Assembly (NCBI RefSeq): GCF_026625825.1 | Contig: NZ_CP113065.1 | Location: forward strand, 806,001-870,000 | DNA from: Pseudoxanthomonas sp. SL93 | Lineage (GTDB): Bacteria; Pseudomonadota; Gammaproteobacteria; Xanthomonadales; Xanthomonadaceae | DNA: 64,000 nucleotides | Direction of reading: 5' to 3' | Shown here: in pieces, positions 53,535 through 63,181 of the stretch | Layout of the letters: each line of letters opens with the position of its first letter | Numbering within the stretch: position 1 is the stretch's first letter | Program-made: the position numbers and the translations under genes | Notes under the pieces: generated by a model | What the model was told of the DNA's origin: nothing | The model's database searches: none | Seen by the model: only the letters and a program-made list of their open reading frames with translations

Positions 53535-54721
53535 TGCGTTCATCCACCCATTTCGTGACCCGTGTGATCGCCTCGGCCGCGTTGCTCGCGATGCTGGCAG
53601 GCTGCAGCACGGTGAAGGGCTGGTTCGGCAGCAAGGACAAGGAAGGCGAAAAGCCGACCGATCCGGCGGAACTGGTCGACTTCACCGCCAGCGCCACCGT
53701 GGCCAAGCTCTGGTCGGCCAATGCAGGCAAGGGCGAGGGCCGCATCGGCCTGCAGCAGGTGCCTGCGGTGGACGGCGGACGGGTCTACGCCGCGGCCGTT
53801 GAAGGCGGTGTGCGCGCCTTCGACCTGCAGTCCGGCAAGCCTGTGTGGCACTACAAGTCCGATCTGCGCCTGTCGGGTGGTCCCGGGGCGGCCGACGGAC
53901 TGGTCGTGGTCGGAACGCTGAATGGACAGGTCATCGCCCTTGACGCCAGTACCGGCGCCGAGAAGTGGACGGCCAAGGTTCCGAATGAAGTGATCGCCGC
54001 GCCGACCATTGGCCAGGGGCTGGTGTTCGTGCGCAGCAATGACGGGCGCGTGTCGGCGTTCAATGCCGAGGATGGTGAGCGCCGCTGGTTCTGGAACCAT
54101 GACCTGCCCAACCTGACCGTGCGTGGCAACGCGCCTGCGGTGCTGGGGCCGGGCGTCCTGTTCGTCGGCAACGACGACGGCACGGTCTCCGCGCTGGCGA
54201 CGCCCGATGGCCGCCCGCTGTGGACGCAGGCGGTTGGCATTCCGGAAGGCCGCACCGAACTGGACCGCATGGCCGACGTGGATGGCGCGCCCGTCCTCGA
54301 AGGCACCACGCTGTTCGCCACCAGCTACAAGCAGGAAACCGTCGCCATCGAAGGCCCGAGTGGTCGTCCGATGTGGACGCGCGACAAGGGCGGTGCCGGT
54401 GGTCTTGGCGTGACCAGCAGCGTCGTCGTCGTATCCGATCCTGCGGGCACGGTATGGGCGCTGGACAAGTACAGTGGCAGCGCCACCTGGTCCAACACCA
54501 CGCTGGCCCGCCGTTCGCTGACTGCACCGACCATCCATGGCGACTTTGCCGTGGTGGGTGACTACGACGGCTACCTGCACTGGCTCAAGCTGGACAATGG
54601 CGAGCAGGCCGCGCGTGAACGCGTGGGCGGCAAGGTGCTGCGTGGCAAGCCGGTGGTGGCCGATGGCATCCTGATCGTGCAGGACGTGGACGGCGGCCTG
54701 ACCGCGTTCGGCTTCAGGTAA
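53534..54721 (+). CDS. bamB: Outer-membrane assembly factor BamB
   Basis: 395 residues. The lipobox AMLAGCST gives Cys24. Eight PQQ-type beta-propeller blades follow, each with a G.V.ALD..TG...W pattern ([39 protein letters not shown]). BamB binds BamA in the complex that folds outer-membrane beta-barrels. It is placed between yfgM and der as in E. coli. Confidence 0.95.
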   Translation: MRSSTHFVTRVIASAALLAMLAGCSTVKGWFGSKDKEGEKPTDPAELVDFTASATVAKLWSANAGKGEGRIGLQQVPAVDGGRVYAAAVEGGVRAFDLQSGKPVWHYKSDLRLSGGPGAADGLVVVGTLNGQVIALDASTGAEKWTAKVPNEVIAAPTIGQGLVFVRSNDGRVSAFNAEDGERRWFWNHDLPNLTVRGNAPAVLGPGVLFVGNDDGTVSALATPDGRPLWTQAVGIPEGRTELDRMADVDGAPVLEGTTLFATSYKQETVAIEGPSGRPMWTRDKGGAGGLGVTSSVVVVSDPAGTVWALDKYSGSATWSNTTLARRSLTAPTIHGDFAVVGDYDGYLHWLKLDNGEQAARERVGGKVLRGKPVVADGILIVQDVDGGLTAFGFR

Positions 54722-54772
54722 GCGGCGAAGGAGGGGCGCCCGGCTCCCGTCCATCTTTGCGGAATCACCCTC

Positions 54773-54796
54773 GAAGGGCCGGCTTGCCGGCCCTTC
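54773..54796 (+). terminator. Hairpin after bamB
   Basis: GAAGGGCCGG (54773-54782), loop CTTG, CCGGCCCTTC (54787-54796), then TTCG. The T run is poor, so termination may be partial; der starts 119 bases on. Confidence 0.55.
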
Positions 54797-54914
54797 TTCG
54801 CGACGCGACCGGCATTTCCCGATACCATGGCGACCCCGCTGCAGGCGGGAGCGGCGCGTTCCGCGTGCCCCTGGTCTGCCCGGTGTCCCTTTCTTTCTAT
54901 CCGGTTGTTTCCCC

Positions 54915-56315
54915 ATGTTGCCCCTCGTTGCCCTGGTCGGTCGTCCCAATGTCGGCAAGTCGACGCTGTTCAATGCGCTGACGCGCAGTCGCGATGCCCT
55001 CGTGCACGACCAACCCGGCGTCACCCGCGACCGGAACTACGGCGTCTGCCGCCTTGATGCCGACGAGCCCTTCCTGGTGGTGGATACCGGCGGTATCGCC
55101 GGCGAAGAAGAAGGCCTTGCCGGGGCCACCGCGCGGCAGGCCCGCGCCGCCGCCGAGGAAGCGGACCTGGTGCTTTTCATCGTCGATGGCCGCGAAGGCC
55201 CGTCGGCGCTCGATGACGAAATCCTGGCCTGGCTGCGCAAGGCGGCACGTCCCACGCTGCTGGTCGTCAACAAGATCGACGGCATCAACGAGTCCACCGC
55301 GCTGTCGGACTTCGCTCGCTACGGCTTCGCCGATGTCATCACCATCTCCGCATCGCATCGCCAGGGCATCGACGACCTGCTCGAAGAAGTACAGCAGCGC
55401 CTGCCGGAAGAAGGTGCGACCGAAGCCCTGGACAACGACCCCAACCGCATGCGCGTCGCCTTCGTCGGCCGTCCCAACGTGGGCAAGTCCACGCTGGTGA
55501 ACCGGCTGCTGGGCGAGGAGCGCATGATCGCGTCCGAGGTGCCGGGCACCACGCGCGATTCCATTGCCGTGGACATGGAGCGCGACGGCCAGCAATACCG
55601 CCTGATCGACACCGCCGGCCTGCGCCGCAAGGGCAAGGTGGAGGAGGCGGTCGAGAAATTCAGCGTGGTCAAGACGCTGCAGGCCATCGAGCAGTGCCAG
55701 GTGGCCGTGCTGCTGCTGGACGCGACCGAAGGCGTCACCGACCAGGACGCCAGCGTGCTGGGCGCCGTGCTCGATGCCGGGCGGGCGCTGGTAGTCGCCA
55801 TCAACAAGTGGGACGGGTTGACCACCTACCAGCGCGAACAGGCCGAGGCGCTGCTGGCACGCAAGCTGGGTTTCGTGGAGTGGGCGGAAGTAGTGCGCAT
55901 CTCCGCGCTGCATGGGTCCGGCCTGCGCGAACTGTTCAAGGCGATCCACCGCGCGCACGCGTCGGCGACCAAGGAATTCGGCACCAGCGAGGTCAACAAG
56001 GCGCTGGAAATCGCTTACGAGACCAATCCGCCACCGAGCATCCGCGGCCATGTTTCCAAGCTGCGCTACGTGCACCCGGGCGGTGCCAATCCGCCGACCT
56101 TCATCGTGCACGGCACGCGCCTGAAGGTGCTGCCGGAATCGTACAAGCGGTATCTGGAGAACTTCTTCCGCAAGCGCTTCAAGCTGGTCGGTACGCCGGT
56201 GCGTTTCATCTTCCGCGAGGGCAGCAATCCTTACGAAGGCAAGAAGAACGTGCTGACCGAGAAGCAGGTCGCCAAGAAGCGTCGCCTGATCCGCCACGTC
56301 AAACGCGGCAAGTGA
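54915..56315 (+). CDS. der: Ribosome-assembly GTPase Der (EngA)
   Basis: 466 residues. Two tandem GTPase domains, each with G1 GRPNVGKST (residues 9-17 and about 185-193), G3 DTGG and DTAG, and G4 NKID and NKWD, and a C-terminal KH-like domain ([16 protein letters not shown]). It is needed for 50S assembly. The rRNA-binding basic tail [13 protein letters not shown] is intact. The stop overlaps the GTG of moeA (GTGA). Confidence 0.97.
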   Translation: MLPLVALVGRPNVGKSTLFNALTRSRDALVHDQPGVTRDRNYGVCRLDADEPFLVVDTGGIAGEEEGLAGATARQARAAAEEADLVLFIVDGREGPSALDDEILAWLRKAARPTLLVVNKIDGINESTALSDFARYGFADVITISASHRQGIDDLLEEVQQRLPEEGATEALDNDPNRMRVAFVGRPNVGKSTLVNRLLGEERMIASEVPGTTRDSIAVDMERDGQQYRLIDTAGLRRKGKVEEAVEKFSVVKTLQAIEQCQVAVLLLDATEGVTDQDASVLGAVLDAGRALVVAINKWDGLTTYQREQAEALLARKLGFVEWAEVVRISALHGSGLRELFKAIHRAHASATKEFGTSEVNKALEIAYETNPPPSIRGHVSKLRYVHPGGANPPTFIVHGTRLKVLPESYKRYLENFFRKRFKLVGTPVRFIFREGSNPYEGKKNVLTEKQVAKKRRLIRHVKRGK

Positions 56316-57529
56316 CCGGATACCCGTCTCGCATCGGTTTCGCCGAAGCCGGGCAGATCATCCGGCAGGTCGCCGGCAACCGGATGCTGGGACCGGAGCG
56401 CATCGCCGTCACGCGGGCCAGCGGACGCGTGCTCGTCGAGCACATCGTCGCGCCCATCCCTTTGCCGCCGTTCGACAACAGCCGCATGGACGGTTTCGCC
56501 TTCGCCCATGCCAGCCTGCTGCGTGGGGAAGACACCCTGCTGCGATTGGCCGGTGAACAGTTCGCCGGCCGCCTGCAGGCCTTGCAGGTCGGCGCCGGTG
56601 AGTGCGTCCGCATCACCACGGGCGCGCCGCTGCCCGCGGGCACGGATACCGTCGCCATCAAGGAAGACTGCATCGTGCAGGACGGCGTGGTGCGCGTACC
56701 GGCGGGCCTGCGGCCGGGCGCGGACACAAGGCGCGCGGGCGAAGACGTGCAGGCGGGTACGCGCGTGCTCGTCGATGGCCAGGTGCTTACCCCGGCACGG
56801 GTGTCCCTGGCCGCTGGGCTGGGCATCGCCTCGCTGGCGGTCGCGCAGCGCCCGACCGTTGCCGTGTTCACGACGGGCGACGAACTGGTCGAGCCCGGCC
56901 TGCCACTGGCGCCGGGCCAGATCTACAACGGCAACCGCGAACTGCTGATGGGCCTGCTGCGCGCGGAAGGGCTGGAACCCACTGCGTGGCCGACGCTGCC
57001 GGATGATCCGGAGCGGATGACCGCGGTGCTGACCGATGCGGCGGCGGCGTTCGATGTCGTCATCACCTGCGGCGGTGTGTCTGCCGGCGAGAAGGACCAC
57101 ATGCCGGCGCTGCTGGCGGCGCAGGGACGCATCCACTTCTGGAAGGTACGGATGAAGCCCGGCATGCCGGTGCTGTTCGGCGAAATGGACCGTGCCCTGT
57201 TCCTGTGCCTGCCCGGCAATCCGGTATCCGCGTTGGCCACGTTCCTGACCCTCGGGCGCGACCTGCTCGATGGCCTGCAGCGCCGGCGTGAGCAGCGCCC
57301 GCAATGGAAGGCCGTGTTGCACGCGCCCTGGCGCAAGACGCACGAGCGACTGGAATTCCTGCGTGGATGGCTGGAAAGCAGTGCTGATGGACGGCTGCAG
57401 GTCACGCCCAATGCGGCCGACGCCTCCCACCACCTGCGCGCGGCCGCCGACAGCAATGCGTTGATCATGCTGGGCGAGGGCGTGCACGACTACCGGGCGG
57501 GCGACGTCGTGGACGTGATCCGCTGCTGA
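56312..57529 (+). CDS. moeA: Molybdopterin molybdotransferase
   Basis: 405 residues from GTG 56312. The MoeA order is clear: [43 protein letters not shown], the MoCF-fold segment [15 protein letters not shown], and [13 protein letters not shown] with [10 protein letters not shown]. It inserts molybdate into adenylylated molybdopterin. No other Mo-cofactor gene but moeB is near. It is coupled to der by a GTGA overlap, an odd pairing in functional terms. Confidence 0.95.
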   Translation: MTGYPSRIGFAEAGQIIRQVAGNRMLGPERIAVTRASGRVLVEHIVAPIPLPPFDNSRMDGFAFAHASLLRGEDTLLRLAGEQFAGRLQALQVGAGECVRITTGAPLPAGTDTVAIKEDCIVQDGVVRVPAGLRPGADTRRAGEDVQAGTRVLVDGQVLTPARVSLAAGLGIASLAVAQRPTVAVFTTGDELVEPGLPLAPGQIYNGNRELLMGLLRAEGLEPTAWPTLPDDPERMTAVLTDAAAAFDVVITCGGVSAGEKDHMPALLAAQGRIHFWKVRMKPGMPVLFGEMDRALFLCLPGNPVSALATFLTLGRDLLDGLQRRREQRPQWKAVLHAPWRKTHERLEFLRGWLESSADGRLQVTPNAADASHHLRAAADSNALIMLGEGVHDYRAGDVVDVIRC

Positions 57530-57565
57530 TGCGGCGTGCTCGGCGATCTGCGCGATAATCGTCCC

Positions 57566-58705
57566 ATGGCCATACGCGAAATCGATCCGCAAGAAGTGGC
57601 GACGCTGCTGGCGCAAGGCAGCGTGTTCATCGACGTGCGCGAAGACCACGAGCGCGCCAGCGGCCAGGCCGAGGGTTCGCGTGGCATCCCCAAGGCGCAG
57701 CTGGAAGCGGATCCGGCCGCCCATGTGCCGGATCACGATGGTCGCGTGGTGCTGATCTGCCAGAAGGGCGGGCGTTCTCTCGAGGTGGCACGCACACTGG
57801 AAGCGGCGGGCTACACGCGGCTTTTCTCGGTGACAGGCGGAACCACACGCTGGATCGAGGAGCGCCTGCCGGTGGTCGTGCCCGTGCAGTCCGATGATGC
57901 CCGCGACTTCAACGAGCGCTATTCCCGCCACCTGCTGCTGCCCGAAGTGGGCGTGGCGGGCCAGCAGCGCCTGCAGCAGTCGCGCGTGCTGATGATCGGG
58001 GCGGGCGGCCTGGGGTCGCCGGCCGCGTTCTATCTGGCTGCCGCAGGCGTAGGGCAGCTGCGCATCGCGGACGACGACGTGGTCGACCGCAGCAACCTGC
58101 AGCGGCAGATCCTGCATACCGAAGCGCGCGTAGGCGAACCCAAGGTGACGTCGGCACAGGCCACGCTGGCCGCGCTCAACCCGCGCACGCAGGTGCAGGC
58201 CGTGGCCGAGCGCGTCACCGTCGACAATGTCGAGCGCCTGCTGGATGGCGTGGACGTGGTGCTGGACGGCGCCGACAACTTCCCGGTGCGCTACCTGCTC
58301 AACGACGCCTGCGTGAAGCTGGGCAAGCCGCTGGTGTACGGCGCGGTGCAGCGTTTCGAAGGCCAGGTGAGCGTGTTCGACGCCGGTCGCCACCGTGGCC
58401 ATGCACCTTGTTACCGCTGCCTGTTCCCGGAACCGCCGCCACCGGAGTTCGCTCCCAACTGTGCCGAGGCCGGCGTGCTGGGCGTGCTGCCCGGGGTCAT
58501 CGGCCTGCTGCAGGCCACCGAGGTCATCAAGCTGCTGCTCGGCATCGGCGAACCGCTCTCCGGCAGGCTGCTGCACTTCGATGCGCTGTCGATGCGCTTC
58601 CGTGAAACGCGGCTCCGCCACGATCCCGACTGTGCGGTCTGCGCGGCCGGCAAGGCATTTCCCGGCTACATCGACTATCCCGCGTTCTGCCGCGCGCCGG
58701 CCTGA
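57566..58705 (+). CDS. moeB: Rhodanese-MoeB fusion (sulfur-carrier adenylyltransferase)
   Basis: 379 residues. A rhodanese domain comes first (about 5-105), with active-site Cys65 in LICQKGGRS. The ThiF/MoeB E1-like domain follows: GAGGLGSP (145-152), DDDVVDRSNLQRQ, and zinc Cys pairs 282/285 (CYRC) and 356/359 (CAVC). It adenylates the C terminus of MoaD or ThiS, and the rhodanese may deliver sulfur. In most fusions, such as MOCS3 and cyanobacterial or actinobacterial MoeZ, the rhodanese is C-terminal; here it is N-terminal. It starts 36 bases after moeA. Confidence 0.93.
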   Translation: MAIREIDPQEVATLLAQGSVFIDVREDHERASGQAEGSRGIPKAQLEADPAAHVPDHDGRVVLICQKGGRSLEVARTLEAAGYTRLFSVTGGTTRWIEERLPVVVPVQSDDARDFNERYSRHLLLPEVGVAGQQRLQQSRVLMIGAGGLGSPAAFYLAAAGVGQLRIADDDVVDRSNLQRQILHTEARVGEPKVTSAQATLAALNPRTQVQAVAERVTVDNVERLLDGVDVVLDGADNFPVRYLLNDACVKLGKPLVYGAVQRFEGQVSVFDAGRHRGHAPCYRCLFPEPPPPEFAPNCAEAGVLGVLPGVIGLLQATEVIKLLLGIGEPLSGRLLHFDALSMRFRETRLRHDPDCAVCAAGKAFPGYIDYPAFCRAPA

Positions 58706-58780
58706 CGGCTTGAAGGCATGCCTGCGCTGCCGGTAGGGTGGCGCTTGGCCGCCATGCTGGCGGAACACCGGAGGAAGGCC

Positions 58781-59032
58781 ATGCGGACGCTGACGTTCAT
58801 CGTGGTGGGCCTGCTGCTTGTCGGGTTTGCGATGTGGCTGGCAAAGCCCGCGAAGCGGCGCAACGTCGCTGTCTTCTTCACGCTGGGCTGGCTGCTGGCG
58901 GTCCTGTGGAACCTGCGCACCGGCATGGCGCACGGTTACTCGCTGCAGGAGGAAGCACCCATCCAGCTGTTGATCTTCGCGGTGCCGGTCGCCGCTGGCT
59001 GGTGGCTCGCACGGAAGGCGCACGGCCGTTAG
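58781..59032 (+). CDS. Small inner-membrane protein (83 aa)
   Basis: A strong ribosome site (GGAGGAAGG) stands 3 bases before ATG 58781, which is preferred over an upstream in-frame ATG at 58718. Three hydrophobic helices are predicted (about 3-20, 29-45, 61-77) around a Lys/Arg-rich loop (KPAKRRN). No family is recognised. It lies between moeB and the antiporter gene, 30 bases before the latter. Confidence 0.7.
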   Translation: MRTLTFIVVGLLLVGFAMWLAKPAKRRNVAVFFTLGWLLAVLWNLRTGMAHGYSLQEEAPIQLLIFAVPVAAGWWLARKAHGR

Positions 59033-59062
59033 CACGACGACGGCATCCGGTAGACTGGTGGC

Positions 59063-60907
59063 ATGAGTGCAGAAGCAAGTGCCAGTGACCTGGTGAAAGT
59101 CGTCGCCCTGCTGGGCGCCGCCGTCGTGACCGTCCCGATCTTCCGCCGTCTGGGCCTGGGCTCGGTGCTGGGCTATCTGGCTGCGGGCCTGGCGATCGGT
59201 CCCTTTGGCCTGGGCTGGTTCTCCGATCCGCAGTCGATCCTGCATGTCGCCGAACTCGGCGTGGTGATGTTCCTGTTCGTGATCGGCCTGGAGATGCGGC
59301 CGAGCCACCTGTGGAGCCTGCGCCGGCAGATCTTCGGGCTCGGGACGCTGCAGATCCTGCTGTGCACGCTGGCGTTGACCGGGGTGGGCCTGGCTTTCGG
59401 CTACCCGCTCGCGGTTTCCTTCATCGGTGGCATGGGCTTCGTACTGACCTCCACCGCCGTGGTGATGCAACTGATGTCCGAGCGCGGCGACGTCGCCTTG
59501 CCGCAAGGGCAGAAGGTGGTATCGATCCTGCTGTTCGAAGACCTGCTGATCGTGCCGCTGCTGGTGCTGGTGGCCCTGATGTCGCCGCATGTGGTGCAAC
59601 CCGAGGAAGGCTCACGCTGGGGAGCCATCGGCATCGGCGTGGCGTCGCTGGCGGGCCTGATCGCGGCGGGCATCTGGCTGCTCAACCCGCTTTTCCGCGT
59701 GCTGGCCGCCGCCAAGGCGCGCGAGGTGATGACCGCCGCCGCGCTGCTGGTGGTGTTGGGCGCCGCGTTGCTGATGCAGCTGGGCGGCCTGTCGATGGCA
59801 ATGGGTGCATTCCTCGCCGGCGTGCTGTTGTCCGAGTCCACCTTCCGCCACCAGATCGAGGCGGACATCGAACCCTTCCGCGGCATCCTGCTGGGCCTGT
59901 TCTTCCTGGGCGTGGGCATGGCGCTGGATTTGGGCGTGGTGGGCAGCAACTGGCCGCTGATCGTCAGCGCCGTGCTGGCGATGATGCTGGTGAAGGCGTT
60001 GTGCATCTACGCCGTGGCGCGCCTGACCCGCAGCACGCATCCCGAAGCGCTGGACCGTGCCGTGCTGATGGCACAGGGCGGCGAGTTCGCCTTCGTGCTG
60101 TTCGCCGCCGCGGCGGCCGCTGGCATCATCGATGCCACCGTCAACGCCAACCTGACCGCCATCGTGGTGCTGTCGATGGCGCTGACGCCGCTGTTCGCCC
60201 TGCTGCTGCGCAGGTTCTCGCCGGCCGTGAAGGAGTCGATGGAAGGAATCGAGGAGGCCAACGGCCTGAGCGGCAGCGTCCTGATCATCGGCTTCGGCCG
60301 CTTCGGCCAGGTGATGAGCCAGTCGCTGCTGGCGCGCGACGTGGACGTGACCATCATCGATACCGACATCGAGATGATCCGCAGCGCGGAGGAGTTCGGC
60401 TTCAAGATCTATTACGGCGACGGCACCCGGCTGGACGTGCTGCGCGCCTGTGGCGCGCACACCGCGCAGGCCATCGCCGTCTGCGTTGACAACAAGGACG
60501 CCGCCAACCGTATCGTCGAACTGGTCAAACACGAGTTCCCGCAGGCACAGGTACTGGTGCGTTCGTTCGACCGCGAACATTCGCTGGCGCTGATCGACGC
60601 GGGCGTGGACTACCAGATCCGCGAGACGTTCGAATCGGCCGTGGAATTCGGCAAGGCCGCGCTGCGGAGCGTCGGTGTTTCGCAGGAGGAGGCCGACGCC
60701 ATCGCCGAAGAGATCCGTCGCCGCGATGCGGAGCGGTTCGAACTGGAGATGGCAAGCGGTGACCTGATCGAAGGCGCCCGGATGCTCTACGGCAACAAGC
60801 CCCGACCGGCCAAGCCCACGCCAACGCCGTTCACCAAGCCCAAGCGGGAAGCCAGGGCGCTCACCGAAGAGACGGCCGAGGTCATCGGCGAAGAGGAAGA
60901 GGAATAG
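59063..60907 (+). CDS. CPA2-family K+/H+ antiporter, Kef type
   Basis: 614 residues. About 12 membrane helices (1-385) of the monovalent cation:proton antiporter-2 family (ASLEDLL-like FEDLLIVPLLVLV; AMGAFLAGVLLSES), then a TrkA-N/RCK nucleotide-binding domain starting at about residue 406 (VLIIGFGRFGQVMSQSL, DTDIEMIRSAEEFGFKIYYGDGT). The layout equals KefB/KefC, which release K+ during electrophile stress under glutathione control; no KefF/KefG partner is adjacent. The tail ends in a Glu run. It converges directly on the hydrolase gene with no spacer. Confidence 0.93.
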   Translation: MSAEASASDLVKVVALLGAAVVTVPIFRRLGLGSVLGYLAAGLAIGPFGLGWFSDPQSILHVAELGVVMFLFVIGLEMRPSHLWSLRRQIFGLGTLQILLCTLALTGVGLAFGYPLAVSFIGGMGFVLTSTAVVMQLMSERGDVALPQGQKVVSILLFEDLLIVPLLVLVALMSPHVVQPEEGSRWGAIGIGVASLAGLIAAGIWLLNPLFRVLAAAKAREVMTAAALLVVLGAALLMQLGGLSMAMGAFLAGVLLSESTFRHQIEADIEPFRGILLGLFFLGVGMALDLGVVGSNWPLIVSAVLAMMLVKALCIYAVARLTRSTHPEALDRAVLMAQGGEFAFVLFAAAAAAGIIDATVNANLTAIVVLSMALTPLFALLLRRFSPAVKESMEGIEEANGLSGSVLIIGFGRFGQVMSQSLLARDVDVTIIDTDIEMIRSAEEFGFKIYYGDGTRLDVLRACGAHTAQAIAVCVDNKDAANRIVELVKHEFPQAQVLVRSFDREHSLALIDAGVDYQIRETFESAVEFGKAALRSVGVSQEEADAIAEEIRRRDAERFELEMASGDLIEGARMLYGNKPRPAKPTPTPFTKPKREARALTEETAEVIGEEEEE

Positions 60908-61732
60908 CTACCGCGCGCCGCGCGGCGACACGCCGGGCTTGCCATCCGCCTGCAGGAACCTGCCGAGCGAGGTCCAGTAGCGTGGATCGTCCGACACGCT
61001 GTTGTGGTCGGCACCGGGGAAATCGACAACCTGGGCCGGCCGGCCGAAGGCATCCAGCAGCGCCTGCGTGTGGCGCGTCGGTATCACCTCGTCACGCCCC
61101 GCGCGCAATACCAGCAAGTCGCCGCGGTGGCGCGGCAGGTAGTGCAGCGAGTCGTAGCGGTCACGCAACAACCAGCGCACGGGGAAAGCGGGGTAGTGCG
61201 CCTGCGCCACGCTCGCCAGGCTGTCGAATGGCGTGACCAGCACCAGGCGCCGGACATCACGCTGCGAGGCCACGTAACTGGCCACGCCCGTGCCGAGGCT
61301 GCGCCCCGCCACATCGACCTGTCCGCTGCCGTGGCGGGCCACCGCTTCGTCGAACACCGCCAGCGCATCCGCCAGGATGAGGGACTCTTCGGGGTTCCCA
61401 TCGCTGGCGCCATAGCCACGGTAGGCCAGCAGGTAGACCGTGGTGGTGGGCAGGGCATCCCGGAAGGCATCACGATTCCATTCGATACGCTCGCCATTGC
61501 CACCGAAATAAACCAGGGCGCGCGGGTGCCCGGGATTGACCACCCAACCGCGCAGCACCGCATCGGGGCGCGTGATGGCGATGTCCGTCGCCGCGGCGGG
61601 CGGGCGCGTGCCGTGCGGGAAGTAGATCAGCGACCGCTGCTGCACGTAGAGCAGCATGCACAGCCCGGCATAGCCAAGGACCAGCAGGAGTCCGGCGATC
61701 CCCATGATCCGGACAGCCCGCCGTCTACCCAT
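60908..61732 (-). CDS. Membrane-anchored alpha/beta hydrolase (BEM46/ABHD13-like)
   Basis: 274 residues. An N-terminal helix ([21 protein letters not shown]) anchors an alpha/beta hydrolase. The nucleophile elbow is AGRSLGTG, the acid AGRDEVIP and the base GADHNS. The [15 protein letters not shown] stretch after the helix is typical of this serine-aminopeptidase-like group. Substrate unknown. ATG 61732 overlaps the DUF1244 stop by 8 bases; ATG 61705 is a later option. Confidence 0.85.
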   Translation of the reverse strand: MGRRRAVRIMGIAGLLLVLGYAGLCMLLYVQQRSLIYFPHGTRPPAAATDIAITRPDAVLRGWVVNPGHPRALVYFGGNGERIEWNRDAFRDALPTTTVYLLAYRGYGASDGNPEESLILADALAVFDEAVARHGSGQVDVAGRSLGTGVASYVASQRDVRRLVLVTPFDSLASVAQAHYPAFPVRWLLRDRYDSLHYLPRHRGDLLVLRAGRDEVIPTRHTQALLDAFGRPAQVVDFPGADHNSVSDDPRYWTSLGRFLQADGKPGVSPRGAR

Positions 61733-62021
61733 GCTTCTGCTGTGCCGCCTTGAAGGCCGCCAGTTGTTCGGGCGTGGCTTCGTGCTGGTGGCGCGCCTTC
61801 CATTCGGCGAACGGCATGCCGTATACCGCTTCGCGCGCCTGCTCCTTGTCCATCGCGACGCCCGCGTCTGTCGCGGCTTCGCGGTACCAGTCGGACAGGC
61901 AGTTGCGGCAGAACCCGGCAAGGATCATCAGGTCGATGTTCTGCACGTCGGGTCGGTCTTGGTTGAGGTGCTTGAGCAGGCGACGGAAGGCGGCGGCTTC
62001 CAGGGCGGTCGTATCGGTCAT
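61725..62021 (-). CDS. DUF1244 protein
   Basis: 98 residues. The core [20 protein letters not shown] and [13 protein letters not shown] are the DUF1244 signature, with a CRNC pair that could bind metal. The helical, soluble protein has unknown function. It is upstream of the hydrolase gene with overlapping codons, so the two are co-translated. Its promoter lies close to the REP-like palindrome at 62053. Confidence 0.9.
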   Translation of the reverse strand: MTDTTALEAAAFRRLLKHLNQDRPDVQNIDLMILAGFCRNCLSDWYREAATDAGVAMDKEQAREAVYGMPFAEWKARHQHEATPEQLAAFKAAQQKHG

Positions 62022-62052
62022 GGCGGGCAATCCGGAGTGCGGAGAAGAACGG

Positions 62053-62070
62053 GGGAGCGACGTCGCTCCC
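62053..62070. repeat. REP-like palindrome
   Basis: GGGAGCGACGTCGCTCCC is an 18-bp perfect palindrome. Its arms equal the outer arms of the larger inverted repeat at 63011-63071, lacking the inner part. It lies between the divergent DUF1244 and folD genes. Confidence 0.6.
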
Positions 62071-62127
62071 ACAGAAATGCGGGAATCGGGGACAATGGCG
62101 GCTCACTTTATACCCCACGCTCCCCCC

Positions 62128-62985
62128 ATGACTGCCCGAATCCTGGACGGCCGCCGCATCGCCGAGAACCTGCTGGACGAACTGAAGCTGCGGGTCGACG
62201 TGCGCGTCGCCTCCGGGCTGGCGAGACCGGGACTGGCGGTGGTGCTGGTGGGGGGCGATCCTGCGTCCGCCGTCTACGTGCGCAACAAGCGGCGCGCGGC
62301 GGAGAAGGTGGGCATCGCCGCCTACGACTACGACATGCCGGAAGGCACCAGCGAAGCGCAGCTGCTCGCGCTGATCGACCAGCTCAACGCCGATCCGCGG
62401 ATCCACGGCATCCTGGTGCAGCTGCCGTTGCCGGGCATCCCCGATGCCAGCCGCCTGATCGAACGCATCGACCCGCTCAAGGACGTGGACGGTTTCCACC
62501 CGGCCAACGTCGGCCATCTGGCGCTGCGCCAGTTCGGCCTGCGTCCTTGCACCCCGCGTGGCATCACCACGCTGCTTGCGTACACGGACCGGCCGGTGCG
62601 TGGGCAGAACGCCACCATCGTCGGCGTCAGCAACCACGTGGGCCGTCCGATGGCGCTGGAGCTGTTGATTGCCGGCTGCACGGTGACGAGCTGCCACAAG
62701 TTCACGCCGCCCGACGTACTGAAGGCCCGGGTGGGCGATGCCGACATCCTGGTGGTGGCGGCCGGCAGGCCCGGCCTGGTGCCGGGTGAATGGGTCAAGC
62801 CGGGTGCGGTGGTCATCGACGTGGGCATCAACCGTCTGGACGATGGTCGCCTGGTGGGTGATGTCGGCTTCGATGCCGCGGCCGCCCGCGCCAGCTGGAT
62901 CACGCCCGTCCCCGGAGGCGTAGGGCCGATGACCGTGGCCACGCTGATGCAGAACACGCTGGAAGCCGCCGAAGCGGCCGCCTGA
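62128..62985 (+). CDS. folD: Methylenetetrahydrofolate dehydrogenase/cyclohydrolase
   Basis: 285 residues. FolD features are [14 protein letters not shown] (catalytic Lys), [22 protein letters not shown], the NADP-binding [12 protein letters not shown] (the usual GRS/I reads SNHVGRP, accepted in the family), and [13 protein letters not shown]. It interconverts methylene-, methenyl- and formyl-THF. The DNA around it has REP-like repeats on both sides (62053 and 63011). Confidence 0.96.
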   Translation: MTARILDGRRIAENLLDELKLRVDVRVASGLARPGLAVVLVGGDPASAVYVRNKRRAAEKVGIAAYDYDMPEGTSEAQLLALIDQLNADPRIHGILVQLPLPGIPDASRLIERIDPLKDVDGFHPANVGHLALRQFGLRPCTPRGITTLLAYTDRPVRGQNATIVGVSNHVGRPMALELLIAGCTVTSCHKFTPPDVLKARVGDADILVVAAGRPGLVPGEWVKPGAVVIDVGINRLDDGRLVGDVGFDAAAARASWITPVPGGVGPMTVATLMQNTLEAAEAAA

Positions 62986-63010
62986 AGCGGGCCAGAGGGC
63001 CCTGGGCGTT

Positions 63011-63071
63011 GGAGCGACGTCAATCGCGACGGAACCGCCGGGGAAAAGCCCATCGCGACTGACGTCGCTCC
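63011..63071. repeat. REP-like inverted repeat
   Basis: GGAGCGACGTCAATCGCGAC (63011-63030) and ATCGCGACTGACGTCGCTCC (63052-63071) pair over about 18 of 20 positions around a 21-base loop. The core is the type of REP element frequent between genes in Xanthomonadaceae. It lies 26 bases after folD and could stabilise its mRNA end. Confidence 0.65.
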
Positions 63072-63144
63072 CCCGTGCCCGTGGGTGGTGCAGGAAATGC
63101 ATCGTTCCGCCCGTGGCGACAGACGGAAGACCCACCGATCAGGG

Positions 63145-63150
63145 TATAAT
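63145..63150 (+). promoter_or_regulatory. Consensus -10 box of guaB
   Basis: TATAAT, followed by GTCGCGC up to the likely start near 63157. A G/C-rich discriminator is the mark of promoters shut down by ppGpp, as E. coli guaB is. No convincing -35 was found 16-18 bases upstream. Confidence 0.6.
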
Positions 63151-63181
63151 GTCGCGCTTCCCCAACTATCCGGGCCCGCCG

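Noticed and set aside
56231..59599. 1122-codon minus-strand frame spanning moeA, moeB and the antiporter start
   Set aside because: It crosses several well-supported genes on the other strand and has no recognisable domain.
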